The notes: generated by a model from the letters alone, not told the origin. Positions 1-8,377 are shown, counted from the stretch's first letter. The stretch is 64,000 nt of DNA from Rhodoferax sp. (GCF_030646845.1 NZ_JAUSLE010000050.1:1-64000); one strand, 5' to 3'. Numbers and translations are program-made.

Positions 1-1
1 G

Positions 2-949
2 CGCGATGTGCGCCTGCTGCTGATCGACCCGAAGATGCTGGAGATGAGTGTCTACGAAGGCATTCCGCATCTGCTGGCCCCGGTGGTTACCGACATGCGC
101 CAGGCCGCGCACGGCCTGACCTGGTGCGTGGCTGAAATGGAGCGCCGCTACAAGCTCATGAGCAAGATGGGCGTGCGCAACCTGGCCGGCTACAACGTCA
201 AGATTGACGAGGCCAGGGCGCGCGGCGAATTCATCTCCAACCCGTTCAGCCTGACCCCCGAGGCGCCCGAGCCGCTGGACCGCTTGCCGCACATCGTGGT
301 GGTGATTGACGAGCTGGCCGACTTGATGATGGTGGTGGGCAAGAAGATCGAGGAATTGATCGCCCGCCTGGCGCAGAAGGCGCGCGCTGCTGGCATCCAC
401 CTGATTCTGGCCACCCAGCGTCCCAGCGTGGACGTGATCACCGGCCTGATCAAGGCCAATATTCCTACGCGCATTGCGTTTCAGGTCAGCAGCAAGATCG
501 ACAGTCGCACCATTCTGGACCAGATGGGTGCCGAGGCCCTGCTGGGCATGGGCGACATGCTCTACATGCCCAGTGGCACCGGCCTGCCGATCCGGGTGCA
601 CGGCGCCTTTGTGAGCGACGAAGAAGTGCACCGGGTGGTGAGCTACCTGAAGTCGCAGGGTGAGCCCAACTACATTGAAGGCGTACTCGAAGGTGGCACC
701 GATGACAGCGTGGGTGATTTGATGGGCGAGGGTGGCAGCGGCGGCGGTGAAAAAGACCCGTTGTACGACCAGGCGGTCGAGGTGGTCCTGAAAAACCGAA
801 AGGCCAGCATCTCGCTGGTGCAGCGTCATCTCAAGATTGGCTACAACCGCGCTGCGCGGCTGGTCGAGGACATGGAAAACGCCGGTTTGGTGAGTTCCAT
901 GAGCAGCAGTGGCCAACGTGAAATTTTAGTGCCCGCACGGGCGGAGTGA
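2..949 (+). CDS. ftsK: DNA translocase FtsK, C-terminal part (5' end outside window)
   Basis: FtsK is the membrane-anchored, hexameric DNA pump that clears chromosome ends from the division septum and activates XerCD at dif. Only the last 315 or so codons are present; the reading frame is already open at base 2, so the start and the membrane domain lie upstream. Visible parts are the Walker B stretch [11 protein letters not shown] (about residues 96-106), the following RecA-fold core with ATQRPS, a Gly/Ser-rich linker, and from about residue 250 the winged-helix gamma domain ([13 protein letters not shown]...) that reads KOPS sites. The TGA stop at 947-949 is followed at once by lolA, the usual ftsK-lolA order in proteobacteria. 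Confidence 0.97.
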   Translation, partial: RDVRLLLIDPKMLEMSVYEGIPHLLAPVVTDMRQAAHGLTWCVAEMERRYKLMSKMGVRNLAGYNVKIDEARARGEFISNPFSLTPEAPEPLDRLPHIVVVIDELADLMMVVGKKIEELIARLAQKARAAGIHLILATQRPSVDVITGLIKANIPTRIAFQVSSKIDSRTILDQMGAEALLGMGDMLYMPSGTGLPIRVHGAFVSDEEVHRVVSYLKSQGEPNYIEGVLEGGTDDSVGDLMGEGGSGGGEKDPLYDQAVEVVLKNRKASISLVQRHLKIGYNRAARLVEDMENAGLVSSMSSSGQREILVPARAE

Positions 950-957
950 ACAGAACA

Positions 958-1611
958 ATGAAACGTATTGCTATTATTTGCATAGCTGCCTTGGCAGGAA
1001 TGGCGGGGGCTGGCGGCCTGGAAAGCCTTGAAGTTTTTGTGAAGACGGTGAAAACGGGGCGTGCCGACTTCACCCAGGTGGTGACCTCGCCCGTCAAGGA
1101 GGGGCAGGCGCCGCGCGCCAAAACATCGAGCGGCACGTTCGAGTTCTCCCGGCCCAATCGCTTCAAGTTCATCTACAACAAACCGTTCGAGCAAAGCATC
1201 GTGGCGGACGGACAGACCCTGTGGCTGTTCGATGCGGACCTGAATCAGGTGACGGCCCGCAAGCAGGCATCGACGCTGGGTTCAACCCCCGCGGCCCTGA
1301 TTGCCGCTGCGCCCGATCTGCGCGCCTTGCAGGCTGACTTCGCGCTGGCGGATGCGCCCGACAAGGACGGGCTGCAATGGGTCGCGGCGACGCCCAAATC
1401 CAAGGACGGGCAATTGCAGACAGTTCGCGTCGGTTTCCGGGTCCGTGACCCGGCAACGAACCAGGCGGCCGGCCTGGCCGCGCTTGAAATTCTCGACAGT
1501 TTCGGGCAACGTTCCCTGTTGACCTTTAACCGGTTTGAAATCAATCCCGCCCTGCCGGGCAACAGCTTCCAGTTCAAGGCGCCGCCCGGGGCCGACATCA
1601 TCCGGCAGTGA
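958..1611 (+). CDS. lolA: Outer-membrane lipoprotein carrier protein LolA
   Basis: LolA is the periplasmic chaperone that takes lipoproteins from LolCDE and passes them to LolB at the outer membrane. The 217-residue product starts with a signal peptide (MKRIAIICIAALAGMAGA) and shows the family features GRADFTQVV, SGTFEFSRPNRFKF, DGQTLWLFDADLNQVT and a C-terminal FEINPALPGNSFQFK. The ATG at 958 is preferred over an in-frame GTG at 946, because GGCGGAG lies upstream and the signal peptide then begins cleanly; the GTG would overlap the ftsK stop. The hydrophobic core of the signal peptide is encoded by a copy of a dispersed repeat (967-1014), which is unusual. Confidence 0.95.
   Translation: MKRIAIICIAALAGMAGAGGLESLEVFVKTVKTGRADFTQVVTSPVKEGQAPRAKTSSGTFEFSRPNRFKFIYNKPFEQSIVADGQTLWLFDADLNQVTARKQASTLGSTPAALIAAAPDLRALQADFALADAPDKDGLQWVAATPKSKDGQLQTVRVGFRVRDPATNQAAGLAALEILDSFGQRSLLTFNRFEINPALPGNSFQFKAPPGADIIRQ
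967..1014 (-). repeat. Dispersed ~50-bp repeat copy 1, within lolA signal-peptide codons
   Basis: The stretch from TTGCTATTATTTG to GCGGGGGCTGGCG aligns end to end with the copy at 26468-26516 and, reverse-complemented, with those at 16293, 24711 and 45224. All share a TGCTAT...ATAGC core and a GGGGGCT(A/G)G end. The strand given takes CTCTAGCCCCCGT-first copies as plus. It is more AT-rich than the surrounding gene. Confidence 0.6.
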
Positions 1612-1749
1612 AGCAGGGCCTGTGACGACGGCGCCGGTACCGGGGTCGGCAAAAAAGTCACACCCACCGGCCTCATCGGTGAGATATCTGCACTTTGTTC
1701 GCGGGATACTGCAGAATCGGGCCAACTTCAACTTGCCATCTGACCATTC

Positions 1750-2229
1750 ATGAAAAAACTGCAAAAAGGCTTCACCCTCATTGAGCTGGTGATTGTCATC
1801 TCCATCATCGGCATCCTGGCGGCCATAGCGCTGCCCAGATATATCGCAGTTCAGCGCGACGCGCGCGTGGCGAAGATGCAGAGCATGTTTGGCTCCATCC
1901 GGACGGCTGCCGCCTTGGCCAAGGCCCGCTGTGAACTGGATCTGGTGGCGGTTCCCGTGGGAACCTGCACGGCTACGGGCGGCACGGTCAACATGGACGG
2001 TACGATCGTCACCATGCTCAACCGTTATCCGACCGCCACGGCCGCCGGCATCCAGGCAGCGGCCAGCATTAATGGCCTGAACGATGGTCTGACGATTACC
2101 GCCGGTAACCCCATCACCTTTGATGCAACCGGTGCCACTACCGCCGCCAATTGCCGGGTCAGCTATCTCGCCGCCACCGCCACCGCCGCGCCGGTGATTA
2201 CCCCATCCGTGACTTCCGCGGGCTGCTAG
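1750..2229 (+). CDS. Type IV pilin-like / pseudopilin protein
   Basis: The 159-residue product has a textbook prepilin leader: a short basic MKKLQKG, then the PilD cleavage site before [19 protein letters not shown], with Glu5 of the mature protein present, and a long N-terminal hydrophobic helix. The rest is short, rich in Ala and Thr, and has four cysteines (ARCELD, VGTCTA, AANCRV and the terminal AGC), which could form the D-region disulfide. It may be a major pilin or a minor pilin/pseudopilin; size and disulfide fit PilA, but no other pilus gene is nearby. It sits between lolA and rarA, which are normally adjacent, and has its own strong terminator. Confidence 0.85.
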   Translation: MKKLQKGFTLIELVIVISIIGILAAIALPRYIAVQRDARVAKMQSMFGSIRTAAALAKARCELDLVAVPVGTCTATGGTVNMDGTIVTMLNRYPTATAAGIQAAASINGLNDGLTITAGNPITFDATGATTAANCRVSYLAATATAAPVITPSVTSAGC

Positions 2230-2246
2230 ACAAGACGGCCCATTCG

Positions 2247-2276
2247 AAAAGCCACCCGCTTGCGGGTGGCTTTTTC
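2247..2276 (+). terminator. Rho-independent terminator after the pilin gene
   Basis: GCCACCCGC (2251-2259) and GCGGGTGGC (2262-2270) form a perfect 9-bp stem with a 2-nt loop, followed by TTTTT. It lies 18 bases past the pilin stop and isolates this gene from rarA. Confidence 0.93.
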
Positions 2277-2380
2277 GTTTCCGGCCCGGTTTTCGTCGCA
2301 GCATGTTCGCTGTTTCCGGCAACACCTAAAATTCGCGGGATGCAAAGCCCCGCCGTTGTGCCCAGCCCGCTGGACGCCTT

Positions 2381-3673
2381 ATGACCCGTACTCCCCAAGC
2401 CCCGGATGCCCCCCTGGCCGAGCGGCTGCGTCCCAAGACATTGAGCGAAGTCATTGGCCAGCAGCACTTGTTGGGCGAGGGCATGGCGCTGCGCATCGCG
2501 TTCGAATCCGGGCAGCCGCACAGCTGCATCCTGTGGGGGCCGCCGGGTACCGGCAAAACCACCATTGCGCGCCTGATGGCCGACGCGTTTGATGCGCAGT
2601 TCATCACCATCAGTGCAGTGCTCGGGGGCGTGAAGGACATTCGCGAGGCGCTAGAAAAAGCGCAGGTGGCGCTGGGGCAGGGCCGGCGCACGATTGTGTT
2701 TGTCGACGAGGTGCATCGCTTCAACAAAAGCCAGCAGGATGCTTTTTTGCCGCACGTGGAGAGTGGCCTGTTCACCTTCATCGGCGCCACCACCGAGAAC
2801 CCGTCGTTCGAAGTCAACTCGGCTTTGCTGTCGCGGGCCGCAGTCTATGTGCTGCAACCCCTGTCGCAGCAGGATCTTGAACAAATTGTGGTCCGGGCCC
2901 ACGATATTGGTGCGATACCAGCTATTGAAAAGATAGCAGCTGACCGCTTGATCGCCTACGCCGATGGCGATGCGCGGCGCCTGCTGAACACGCTGGAAAC
3001 CCTGGCCGTGGCCGCCACCCAGGAAAAGCTGGCCGAAATCACTGATGTGTGGCTGCTCAAGGTGCTGGGTGAACGCATGCGCCGCTATGACAAGGGCGGC
3101 GAGCAGTTCTATGACACGATTTCGGCCTTGCACAAATCGGTGCGTGGCTCCGATGCGGACGCCGCGCTGTACTGGTTTGTGCGCATGCTCGATGGCGGTG
3201 CCGACCCGCGCTACATGGCACGGCGCCTGATCCGCATGGCGAGTGAAGATATTGGCCTGGCCGACCCCCGCGCCCTGCGCCTGGCACTGGATGCGGCCGA
3301 GGTGTACGAGCGCCTGGGCACACCCGAGGGTGAACTGGCGCTGGCCGAGTGCGTGGTGTACCTGGCTGTCGCCCCGAAGTCGAATGCGGTTTACAAGGCC
3401 TTCAACGAGGCCAAGGCCTTTGTGAAAAAAGACGGTACGCGCCCCGTGCCCATGCACCTGCGCAATGCACCGACCAAGCTCATGAAGGAGCTGGACTATG
3501 GCAAGGGCTACCGCTACGCGCACGACGAAGAGGGTGGTTTTGCAGCGGGCGAGCGCTATTTGCCAAACGGCATGGCGGCGCCCGATTTCTACCGTCCGGT
3601 TGAACGCGGGCTGGAGATCAGGATCGCAGACAAGTTGCGTCAGCTGAAAAACCTGAACAATCAAGGCGGCTGA
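2381..3673 (+). CDS. rarA: Replication-associated recombination protein RarA (MgsA)
   Basis: RarA is an AAA+ ATPase of the clamp-loader/RuvB group that acts at stalled forks. The 430-residue protein has APLAERLRPKTLSEVIGQ at its N-terminus, Walker A GPPGTGKTT (about residues 54-62), Walker B IVFVDEVHRF, and the sensor segment GATTENPSFEVNSALLSR. The C-terminal tetramerisation part contains YDTISALHKSVRGSD, APKSNAVY and HLRNAPTKLMKE, all strongly conserved. Length matches the family. A piece resembling the dispersed repeat falls in the variable region after the AAA+ core (2911-2938, residues near IPAIEKIAAD). It is transcribed from its own promoter region downstream of the pilin terminator. 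Confidence 0.96.
   Translation: MTRTPQAPDAPLAERLRPKTLSEVIGQQHLLGEGMALRIAFESGQPHSCILWGPPGTGKTTIARLMADAFDAQFITISAVLGGVKDIREALEKAQVALGQGRRTIVFVDEVHRFNKSQQDAFLPHVESGLFTFIGATTENPSFEVNSALLSRAAVYVLQPLSQQDLEQIVVRAHDIGAIPAIEKIAADRLIAYADGDARRLLNTLETLAVAATQEKLAEITDVWLLKVLGERMRRYDKGGEQFYDTISALHKSVRGSDADAALYWFVRMLDGGADPRYMARRLIRMASEDIGLADPRALRLALDAAEVYERLGTPEGELALAECVVYLAVAPKSNAVYKAFNEAKAFVKKDGTRPVPMHLRNAPTKLMKELDYGKGYRYAHDEEGGFAAGERYLPNGMAAPDFYRPVERGLEIRIADKLRQLKNLNNQGG
2911..2938 (+). repeat. Possible partial copy of the dispersed repeat inside rarA
   Basis: GCTATTGAAAAGATAGC (2921-2937) matches the TGCTAT...ATAGCA core of the dispersed repeat, but the CTCTAGCCCCCGT end is missing. It lies in a region of RarA that is poorly conserved. 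Weak on its own; reported because complete copies occur elsewhere in the window. Confidence 0.3.
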
Positions 3674-3755
3674 TGATTGTTAAGAGTTGCTGATGCTTCT
3701 TCTACGCAAGGGTAAACCCCGTTCGGGAGGGCGCTGGCATCGGACACCCCTTCGC

Positions 3756-3761
3756 TACAAT
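3756..3761 (+). promoter_or_regulatory. Candidate -10 element (TACAAT) upstream of liv operon
   Basis: GCTACAATCGCG contains a good sigma-70 -10 hexamer about 130 bases upstream of livH. No clear -35 is seen at the proper spacing (TGGCAT lies 15 bases upstream). If used, the transcript would run straight through the hairpin at 3775-3805. Confidence 0.35.
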
Positions 3762-3774
3762 CGCGTCCACCAAT

Positions 3775-3805
3775 CTGCCGGTATCGCTACGTTGGCAGGT
3801 TTTTT
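3775..3805 (+). terminator. Terminator-like hairpin between rarA and livH
   Basis: CTGCC (3775-3779) pairs with GGCAG (3794-3798), extended by two G-U pairs, and a run of six T begins at 3800. It could end rarA transcription, or act as a leader attenuator if the TACAAT at 3756 is the liv promoter. Confidence 0.5.
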
Positions 3806-3890
3806 GCTACGGAACTGGTAGAGCTCACAAGGCCGCATCGCTCGTCAGCAATCCGCTGACTCATGCCCCGGCCAAAAATCGGAGAAGTTT

Positions 3891-4820
3891 ATGGATACCT
3901 TCATACAGCAGATCATCAATGGTCTGGTGTTGGGCAGCATGTATGCCCTTGTGGCGCTGGGCTACACCATGGTGTACGGCATCATCGGCCTGATCAACTT
4001 CGCCCATGGTGAAGTGCTGATGGTCGGCGCGTTGACCAGCTGGACCATCATTGGCCTGATGCAGGACGCCATGCCGGGTACCCCGGGTTATGTGATTCTT
4101 TTCATCTCCCTGATCATTGCCTGCGTGGTGGCGGCCGCCCTCAATTTCGTGATCGAGAAGGTGGCCTATAGGCCCCTGCGCAATAGCCCCAAACTGGCAC
4201 CGCTGATCACGGCCATCGGCATGTCCATCCTGCTGCAGACGCTGGCCATGATCATCTGGAAACCCAACTACAAACCGTATCCCACCTTGATGCCGCGTAC
4301 GCCATTCGATATCGGTGGCGCGGTGATCACGCCGACACAGGTGCTGATTCTGGCCATGACCGCCGTGTCGCTGGCGATACTGATGTATGTGGTGAACTAC
4401 ACCAAGCTGGGGCGCGCCATGCGTGCCACGGCCGAAAACCCGCGAGTCGCGGCTCTGATGGGCGTCAAGCCCGACGTGGTGATTTCCGCCACCTTCCTGA
4501 TTGGCGCCATCCTGGCCGCGATTGCCGGCGTGATGTGGGCGGCCAACTACGGCACGGTGCAGCACACCATGGGCTTTTTGCCGGGCCTGAAAGCTTTTAC
4601 CGCGGCGGTGTTTGGCGGGATTGGCAACCTGGCTGGCGCGGTCGTGGGGGGCATTCTGCTCGGCCTGATTGAATCGCTGGGTGCGGGCTACATCGGCACC
4701 CTGACCGGTGGCGTGCTGGGCAGCCACTACTCCGATATTTTTGCGTTCATTGTCTTGATCATCGTACTCACACTGCGGCCCTCGGGTCTGCTGGGTGAGC
4801 GGGTGGCGGATCGCGCCTGA
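3891..4820 (+). CDS. livH: Branched-chain amino acid ABC transporter permease LivH
   Basis: This is an inner-membrane permease of the HAAT family, first gene of livHMGF. The 309-residue protein starts MDTFIQQIINGLVLGSMYALVALGYTMVYGIIGLINFAHGEV, the N-terminal signature of LivH, and has about eight hydrophobic segments. GRAMRATAENPRVAALMG is the cytoplasmic EAA-like loop that contacts LivG/F. The start has an upstream GGAGAAG. The gene ends ten bases before the livM start. The order H-M-G-F is standard, but no livK/livJ binding-protein gene precedes or follows within the window. Confidence 0.94.
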   Translation: MDTFIQQIINGLVLGSMYALVALGYTMVYGIIGLINFAHGEVLMVGALTSWTIIGLMQDAMPGTPGYVILFISLIIACVVAAALNFVIEKVAYRPLRNSPKLAPLITAIGMSILLQTLAMIIWKPNYKPYPTLMPRTPFDIGGAVITPTQVLILAMTAVSLAILMYVVNYTKLGRAMRATAENPRVAALMGVKPDVVISATFLIGAILAAIAGVMWAANYGTVQHTMGFLPGLKAFTAAVFGGIGNLAGAVVGGILLGLIESLGAGYIGTLTGGVLGSHYSDIFAFIVLIIVLTLRPSGLLGERVADRA

Positions 4821-4830
4821 GGAGCCCATC

Positions 4831-5916
4831 GTGAAACAACAAAAGAAAATCATTCCATTCCTGTTGACGGCCGTTGCATTGCTGGTTCTGCCGGTGCTGC
4901 TGCAGGGTTTGGGCAATGCCTGGGTTCGTATTGCCGACATGGCCTTGCTCTATGTGTTGCTGGCCCTGGGCCTCAATATTGTGGTTGGCTACGCCGGCCT
5001 GCTGGATTTGGGTTACGTGGCCTTTTTTGCCATTGGTGCGTATATGTATGGCCTGCTCGCCTCGCCGCACCTGACCGAGGCATTTCCGGCGATTGCCGCC
5101 ATGTTCCCGGACGGTTTGCACGCGCCGATCTGGATTGTGATTCCGGCGGCGGCGGCCATCGCGGGCGTGTTTGGTGTGCTGTTGGGCGCGCCCACCTTGC
5201 GTCTGCGGGGTGACTACCTGGCCATCGTCACCCTGGGTTTTGGCGAGATCATCCGTGTGTTCCTCAACAACCTGGATCATCCGGTCAACATCACCAACGG
5301 CCCCAAGGGCTTGAACCAGATTGACTCATTGAGCTTCTTCGGGCTCAACCTGGGCAAGAGTGTCAACATCGGCGGCTTCGAGCTGGCGTCGGTGTCGCTC
5401 TATTACTACCTGTTCCTGGCCTTGGTGGTGTTCAGCGTGGTGATCTGCCACCGGCTGGAGTTGTCGCGGGTAGGCCGTGCCTGGATGGCGATTCGTGAAG
5501 ACGAAATCGCCGCCAAGGCCATGGGCATCAATACCCGCAACCTGAAGCTGCTGGCCTTTGGCATGGGCGCCACTTTTGGCGGCGTGTCGGGCGCCATGTT
5601 TGCTTCTTTCCAGGGCTTCATTTCGCCGGAGTCCTTCAGCCTGATGGAGTCGGTGATGATCGTCGCGATGGTCGTGCTGGGTGGCATCGGGCATCTGCCG
5701 GGCGTCATTCTGGGTGCCGTGCTGCTGTCCGCCTTGCCTGAAGTGTTGCGCTATGTCGCCGGGCCCCTGCAGTCCATGACCGATGGGCGGCTGGACGCGT
5801 CGATTTTGCGCCAGCTGCTGATAGCGCTGGCCATGATCAGCGTCATGTTGTCGCGTCCACGGGGCTTGTGGCCTTCGCCCGATCACGGCAAGTCGCTGCA
5901 GAACCCGAAAACCTGA
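4831..5916 (+). CDS. livM: Branched-chain amino acid ABC transporter permease LivM
   Basis: Second permease of the liv system, 361 residues, with LNIVVGYAGLLDLGYVAFFAIGAYMYGLL and LRGDYLAIVTLGFGEIIRVFL, both hallmarks of LivM. The loop LSRVGRAWMAIREDEIAAKAMGI is the ATPase-contact loop. GTG at 4831 is chosen because GAGGAG precedes it at proper spacing; an upstream in-frame GTG at 4795 would overlap livH and lacks such a site. The C-terminus is short and polar. Confidence 0.93.
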   Translation: MKQQKKIIPFLLTAVALLVLPVLLQGLGNAWVRIADMALLYVLLALGLNIVVGYAGLLDLGYVAFFAIGAYMYGLLASPHLTEAFPAIAAMFPDGLHAPIWIVIPAAAAIAGVFGVLLGAPTLRLRGDYLAIVTLGFGEIIRVFLNNLDHPVNITNGPKGLNQIDSLSFFGLNLGKSVNIGGFELASVSLYYYLFLALVVFSVVICHRLELSRVGRAWMAIREDEIAAKAMGINTRNLKLLAFGMGATFGGVSGAMFASFQGFISPESFSLMESVMIVAMVVLGGIGHLPGVILGAVLLSALPEVLRYVAGPLQSMTDGRLDASILRQLLIALAMISVMLSRPRGLWPSPDHGKSLQNPKT

Positions 5917-5933
5917 ACCTTGCTGGAACGAAC

Positions 5934-6704
5934 ATGACAGACACTGTACTCAACGTCGCCGGCGTTTCCAAGCGATTCGGTGGCCTGCAGGCCCTGAGCG
6001 ATGTCGGCATCAAGATCAAGCGTGGCCAGGTCTATGGCCTGATCGGCCCCAATGGCGCCGGCAAAACCACCTTCTTCAATGTCCTCACCGGCCTGTACAC
6101 ACCGGACAGCGGCAGCTTCGAGCTGGCCGGCAAGACCTACCAGCCCACGGCGGTGCATGAAGTGGCCAAAGCCGGCATTGCGCGCACCTTCCAGAACATT
6201 CGCCTGTTTGCCGACATGACTGCGCTGGAAAACGTGATGGTGGGTCGCCATATCCGCACCCATTCAGGCCTGCTGGGCGCCATTTTTCGCACGCCGGGGT
6301 TCAAGAAGGAAGAAGCCGCCATCACCCAACGGGCGCACGAGTTGCTGGACTATGTGGGCATTGGCAAATTTGCCGACTACAAGGCCCGCACGCTGAGCTA
6401 CGGCGATCAGCGCCGCCTGGAAATTGCCCGGGCCCTGGCGACCGATCCGCAGCTCATTGCGCTCGATGAACCCGCCGCCGGCATGAACGCCACCGAGAAG
6501 GTCATGCTGCGCGAACTGATCGACAAGATCCGCAATGACAACCGCACCATTCTGCTGATCGAGCACGATGTGAAGCTGGTGATGGGTTTGTGCGATCGCG
6601 TCACGGTGCTGGACTATGGCAAGCAGATTGCCGAGGGTACACCGGCCGACGTCCAGAAAAATGAAAAAGTAATCGAAGCCTATCTTGGCACCAGCGGGCA
6701 CTGA
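5934..6704 (+). CDS. livG: Branched-chain amino acid ABC transporter ATPase LivG
   Basis: ATP-binding subunit of the liv importer, 256 residues. Walker A GPNGAGKTT, Q-loop FQNIRLF, signature LSYGDQRRLEIARAL, Walker B LIALDEPAAGMN and switch IEHDVKLVM are all intact; the LSYGDQ signature and the AAGMN ending are typical of LivG. The ATG at 5934 is used rather than an upstream in-frame ATG that would overlap livM. It is followed by livF after one base. Confidence 0.95.
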   Translation: MTDTVLNVAGVSKRFGGLQALSDVGIKIKRGQVYGLIGPNGAGKTTFFNVLTGLYTPDSGSFELAGKTYQPTAVHEVAKAGIARTFQNIRLFADMTALENVMVGRHIRTHSGLLGAIFRTPGFKKEEAAITQRAHELLDYVGIGKFADYKARTLSYGDQRRLEIARALATDPQLIALDEPAAGMNATEKVMLRELIDKIRNDNRTILLIEHDVKLVMGLCDRVTVLDYGKQIAEGTPADVQKNEKVIEAYLGTSGH

Positions 6705-6705
6705 C

Positions 6706-7422
6706 ATGACAAACATCCTTCTTAAAGTGACGGGTCTTAAAGTCGCGTACGGCGGCATCCAGGCCGTCAAAGGCGTTGACTTTGAAGTGCGCGAAGGCGA
6801 ACTGGTGTCCCTGATCGGCTCCAATGGTGCCGGCAAAACCACCACCATGAAAGCCATAACCGGCACCTTGCCCATCAACGAGGGTGACATCGAGTACCTG
6901 GGCAAAAGCATTCGCGGCCAGGGGCCGTGGGATCTGGTGAAGCAGGGCCTGGCCATGGTGCCGGAAGGCCGCGGGGTCTTTACCCGCATGACCATTGTCG
7001 AGAACCTGCAGATGGGTGCCTATATCCGCAACGACAAGGCCGACATCCTGGCCGACATCGACAAGGTGTTCACCATCTTCCCGCGTCTCAAGGAGCGGCG
7101 TGACCAGCTGGCGGGCACCATGTCCGGCGGCGAGCAGCAAATGCTGGCCATGGGCCGCGCCCTGATGAGCCGCCCCAAAGTGCTGCTGCTCGACGAACCC
7201 TCCATGGGTTTGTCGCCCATCATGGTGGACAAGATCTTTGAGGTGGTGCGCGACGTTTATGCGCAGGGCGTGACGGTGCTGCTGGTGGAACAAAATGCCA
7301 GCCGTGCCCTGGGCATCGCCAATCGCGGCTATGTGATGGAGTCAGGCCTTGTCACCATGACGGGCGACGCCAAGGAAATGCTCAACGATCCCAAGGTGCG
7401 GGCCGCCTATCTGGGCGAGTAG
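6706..7422 (+). CDS. livF: Branched-chain amino acid ABC transporter ATPase LivF
   Basis: Second ATP-binding subunit, 238 residues. Walker A GSNGAGKTT, signature MSGGEQQMLAMGRAL, Walker B VLLLDEPSMGLSP and VEQNASRAL are as expected for LivF. ATG at 6706 begins one base after the livG stop, so the two ATPases are probably translationally coupled. The gene is last in the operon; a perfect 14-bp palindrome lies just past it, between it and the convergent LysR gene. Confidence 0.95.
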   Translation: MTNILLKVTGLKVAYGGIQAVKGVDFEVREGELVSLIGSNGAGKTTTMKAITGTLPINEGDIEYLGKSIRGQGPWDLVKQGLAMVPEGRGVFTRMTIVENLQMGAYIRNDKADILADIDKVFTIFPRLKERRDQLAGTMSGGEQQMLAMGRALMSRPKVLLLDEPSMGLSPIMVDKIFEVVRDVYAQGVTVLLVEQNASRALGIANRGYVMESGLVTMTGDAKEMLNDPKVRAAYLGE

Positions 7423-7429
7423 TTTCTGA

Positions 7430-7443
7430 CTGCCAGCTGGCAG
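7430..7443. other. 14-bp perfect palindrome between convergent livF and lysR-type gene
   Basis: CTGCCAGCTGGCAG lies in the 22-base gap between the two stop codons. It lacks a T-run on either side, so it is not a classical terminator; it may still help end transcription from both directions. Confidence 0.4.
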
Positions 7444-7444
7444 A

Positions 7445-8356
7445 TTAGCGGGGCACGGCGGTTGGAAACGCCTGCACCACGAATTCCACAAAGGCACGCA
7501 CCCGCGCTGCCGTCTGCAGGCGCTGCGGGTACACGGCATGAATGTCGGCCGGCGGCGTCTGCCAATTCTCCAGAACCTGGCGCAGCCGGCCGCTGCGCAG
7601 GTATTTGGCAATATCCCATTCGGCACGCATCAGGATGCCATGGCCCGCGAGAGCCCAGTTAACGGCGATCTCGCCGTCGTTGGTGTTCAGGTTGCCGCGC
7701 ACCTTGACGGTCTCGCTGCGCTTGCCTGAAGTCAGGCGCCAGATGCCGTAAGCCTCGTCGCCCTGGCGAATGCCGATGCAATTGTGCTGCGCAAGATCGT
7801 TGGGCACCTGGGGCGTCCCATGCCGGGCCAGATAGGCCGGCGCCGCACAGAGCAGACGCCGGTTGCCTGCGATGCGACGGGCGACAACGCGCGCGTCGGG
7901 CGGCTCGCCAAAGCGGATGCAGACATCAAAGGCGTCCTCGGTCAGAGGCGGCGGGTTCACGGTGAGTTGCAGTTGCACCTGCACGTCCGGATAGCGTTTG
8001 ACAAAGTCGGAGATCAGCGGCGCAATGTTGCTGCGGCCAAAGCCCAAGGTCGCGTTGACGCGCAACAGGCCCTTGGGGGCCGCCACCGAACTCGACACCA
8101 GCTGCTCCATGTCGTCGATATCAGCGAGGATGCGGCGTGCCTGGGCCAGGTAGATTTCCCCCTCCGGTGTCAGGCCAATGCGTCGTGTGGTGCGATGGAG
8201 TAGCTGCACGCCAAGGCGCGCCTCCATCTGGGCCAGCCGCTTGCTGACCGCGGGGGTCGAGATGTCCAGCTCACGGCCGGCCGCCGAGAGGCTGCCGGCG
8301 CGTACCAGCAAGCTGAAGAAAGCCATCTCGGAAGGGGCGGAGGCGGGGGTCGTCAT
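7445..8356 (-). CDS. LysR-family transcriptional regulator, probable regulator of the tartrate/malate operon
   Basis: A 303-residue LysR-type regulator. The N-terminal winged helix reads FFSLLVRAGSLSAAGRELDISTPAVSKRLAQMEARLGVQLLHRTTRRIGLTPEG in pieces; a periplasmic-binding-fold effector domain follows (from about residue 95). It is divergent from the tartrate/D-malate dehydrogenase gene with only 98 bases between starts, the arrangement seen for DmlR-dmlA. A symmetric site ATTGTT-N11-AACAAT overlaps its own start codon, suggesting autoregulation. The effector is inferred from the neighbours to be tartrate or malate; the protein sequence alone does not show this. Confidence 0.88.
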   Translation of the reverse strand: MTTPASAPSEMAFFSLLVRAGSLSAAGRELDISTPAVSKRLAQMEARLGVQLLHRTTRRIGLTPEGEIYLAQARRILADIDDMEQLVSSSVAAPKGLLRVNATLGFGRSNIAPLISDFVKRYPDVQVQLQLTVNPPPLTEDAFDVCIRFGEPPDARVVARRIAGNRRLLCAAPAYLARHGTPQVPNDLAQHNCIGIRQGDEAYGIWRLTSGKRSETVKVRGNLNTNDGEIAVNWALAGHGILMRAEWDIAKYLRSGRLRQVLENWQTPPADIHAVYPQRLQTAARVRAFVEFVVQAFPTAVPR

Positions 8357-8377
8357 TGTTCAATCATAGTAAACAAT
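8355..8377. promoter_or_regulatory. Candidate LysR-type operator (ATTGTT-N11-AACAAT)
   Basis: A perfect 6-bp inverted repeat with 11 bases between arms fits the T-N11-A pattern of LysR sites. It covers the LysR start codon and lies about 80 bases upstream of the dehydrogenase ATG. Confidence 0.5.

Noticed and set aside
1282-2325. Large Gly-rich frame on the minus strand
   Set aside because: It is a shadow of lolA and the pilin gene in GC-rich DNA, crosses a terminator, and has low-complexity composition.
3861-4940. Long minus-strand frame opposite livH
   Set aside because: His/Gln/Arg-rich composition typical of antisense frames; livH on the plus strand has clear family signatures.
7430-7443. 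Palindrome between livF and the LysR gene as an intrinsic terminator
   Set aside because: No T-run on either side; kept only as a palindrome.
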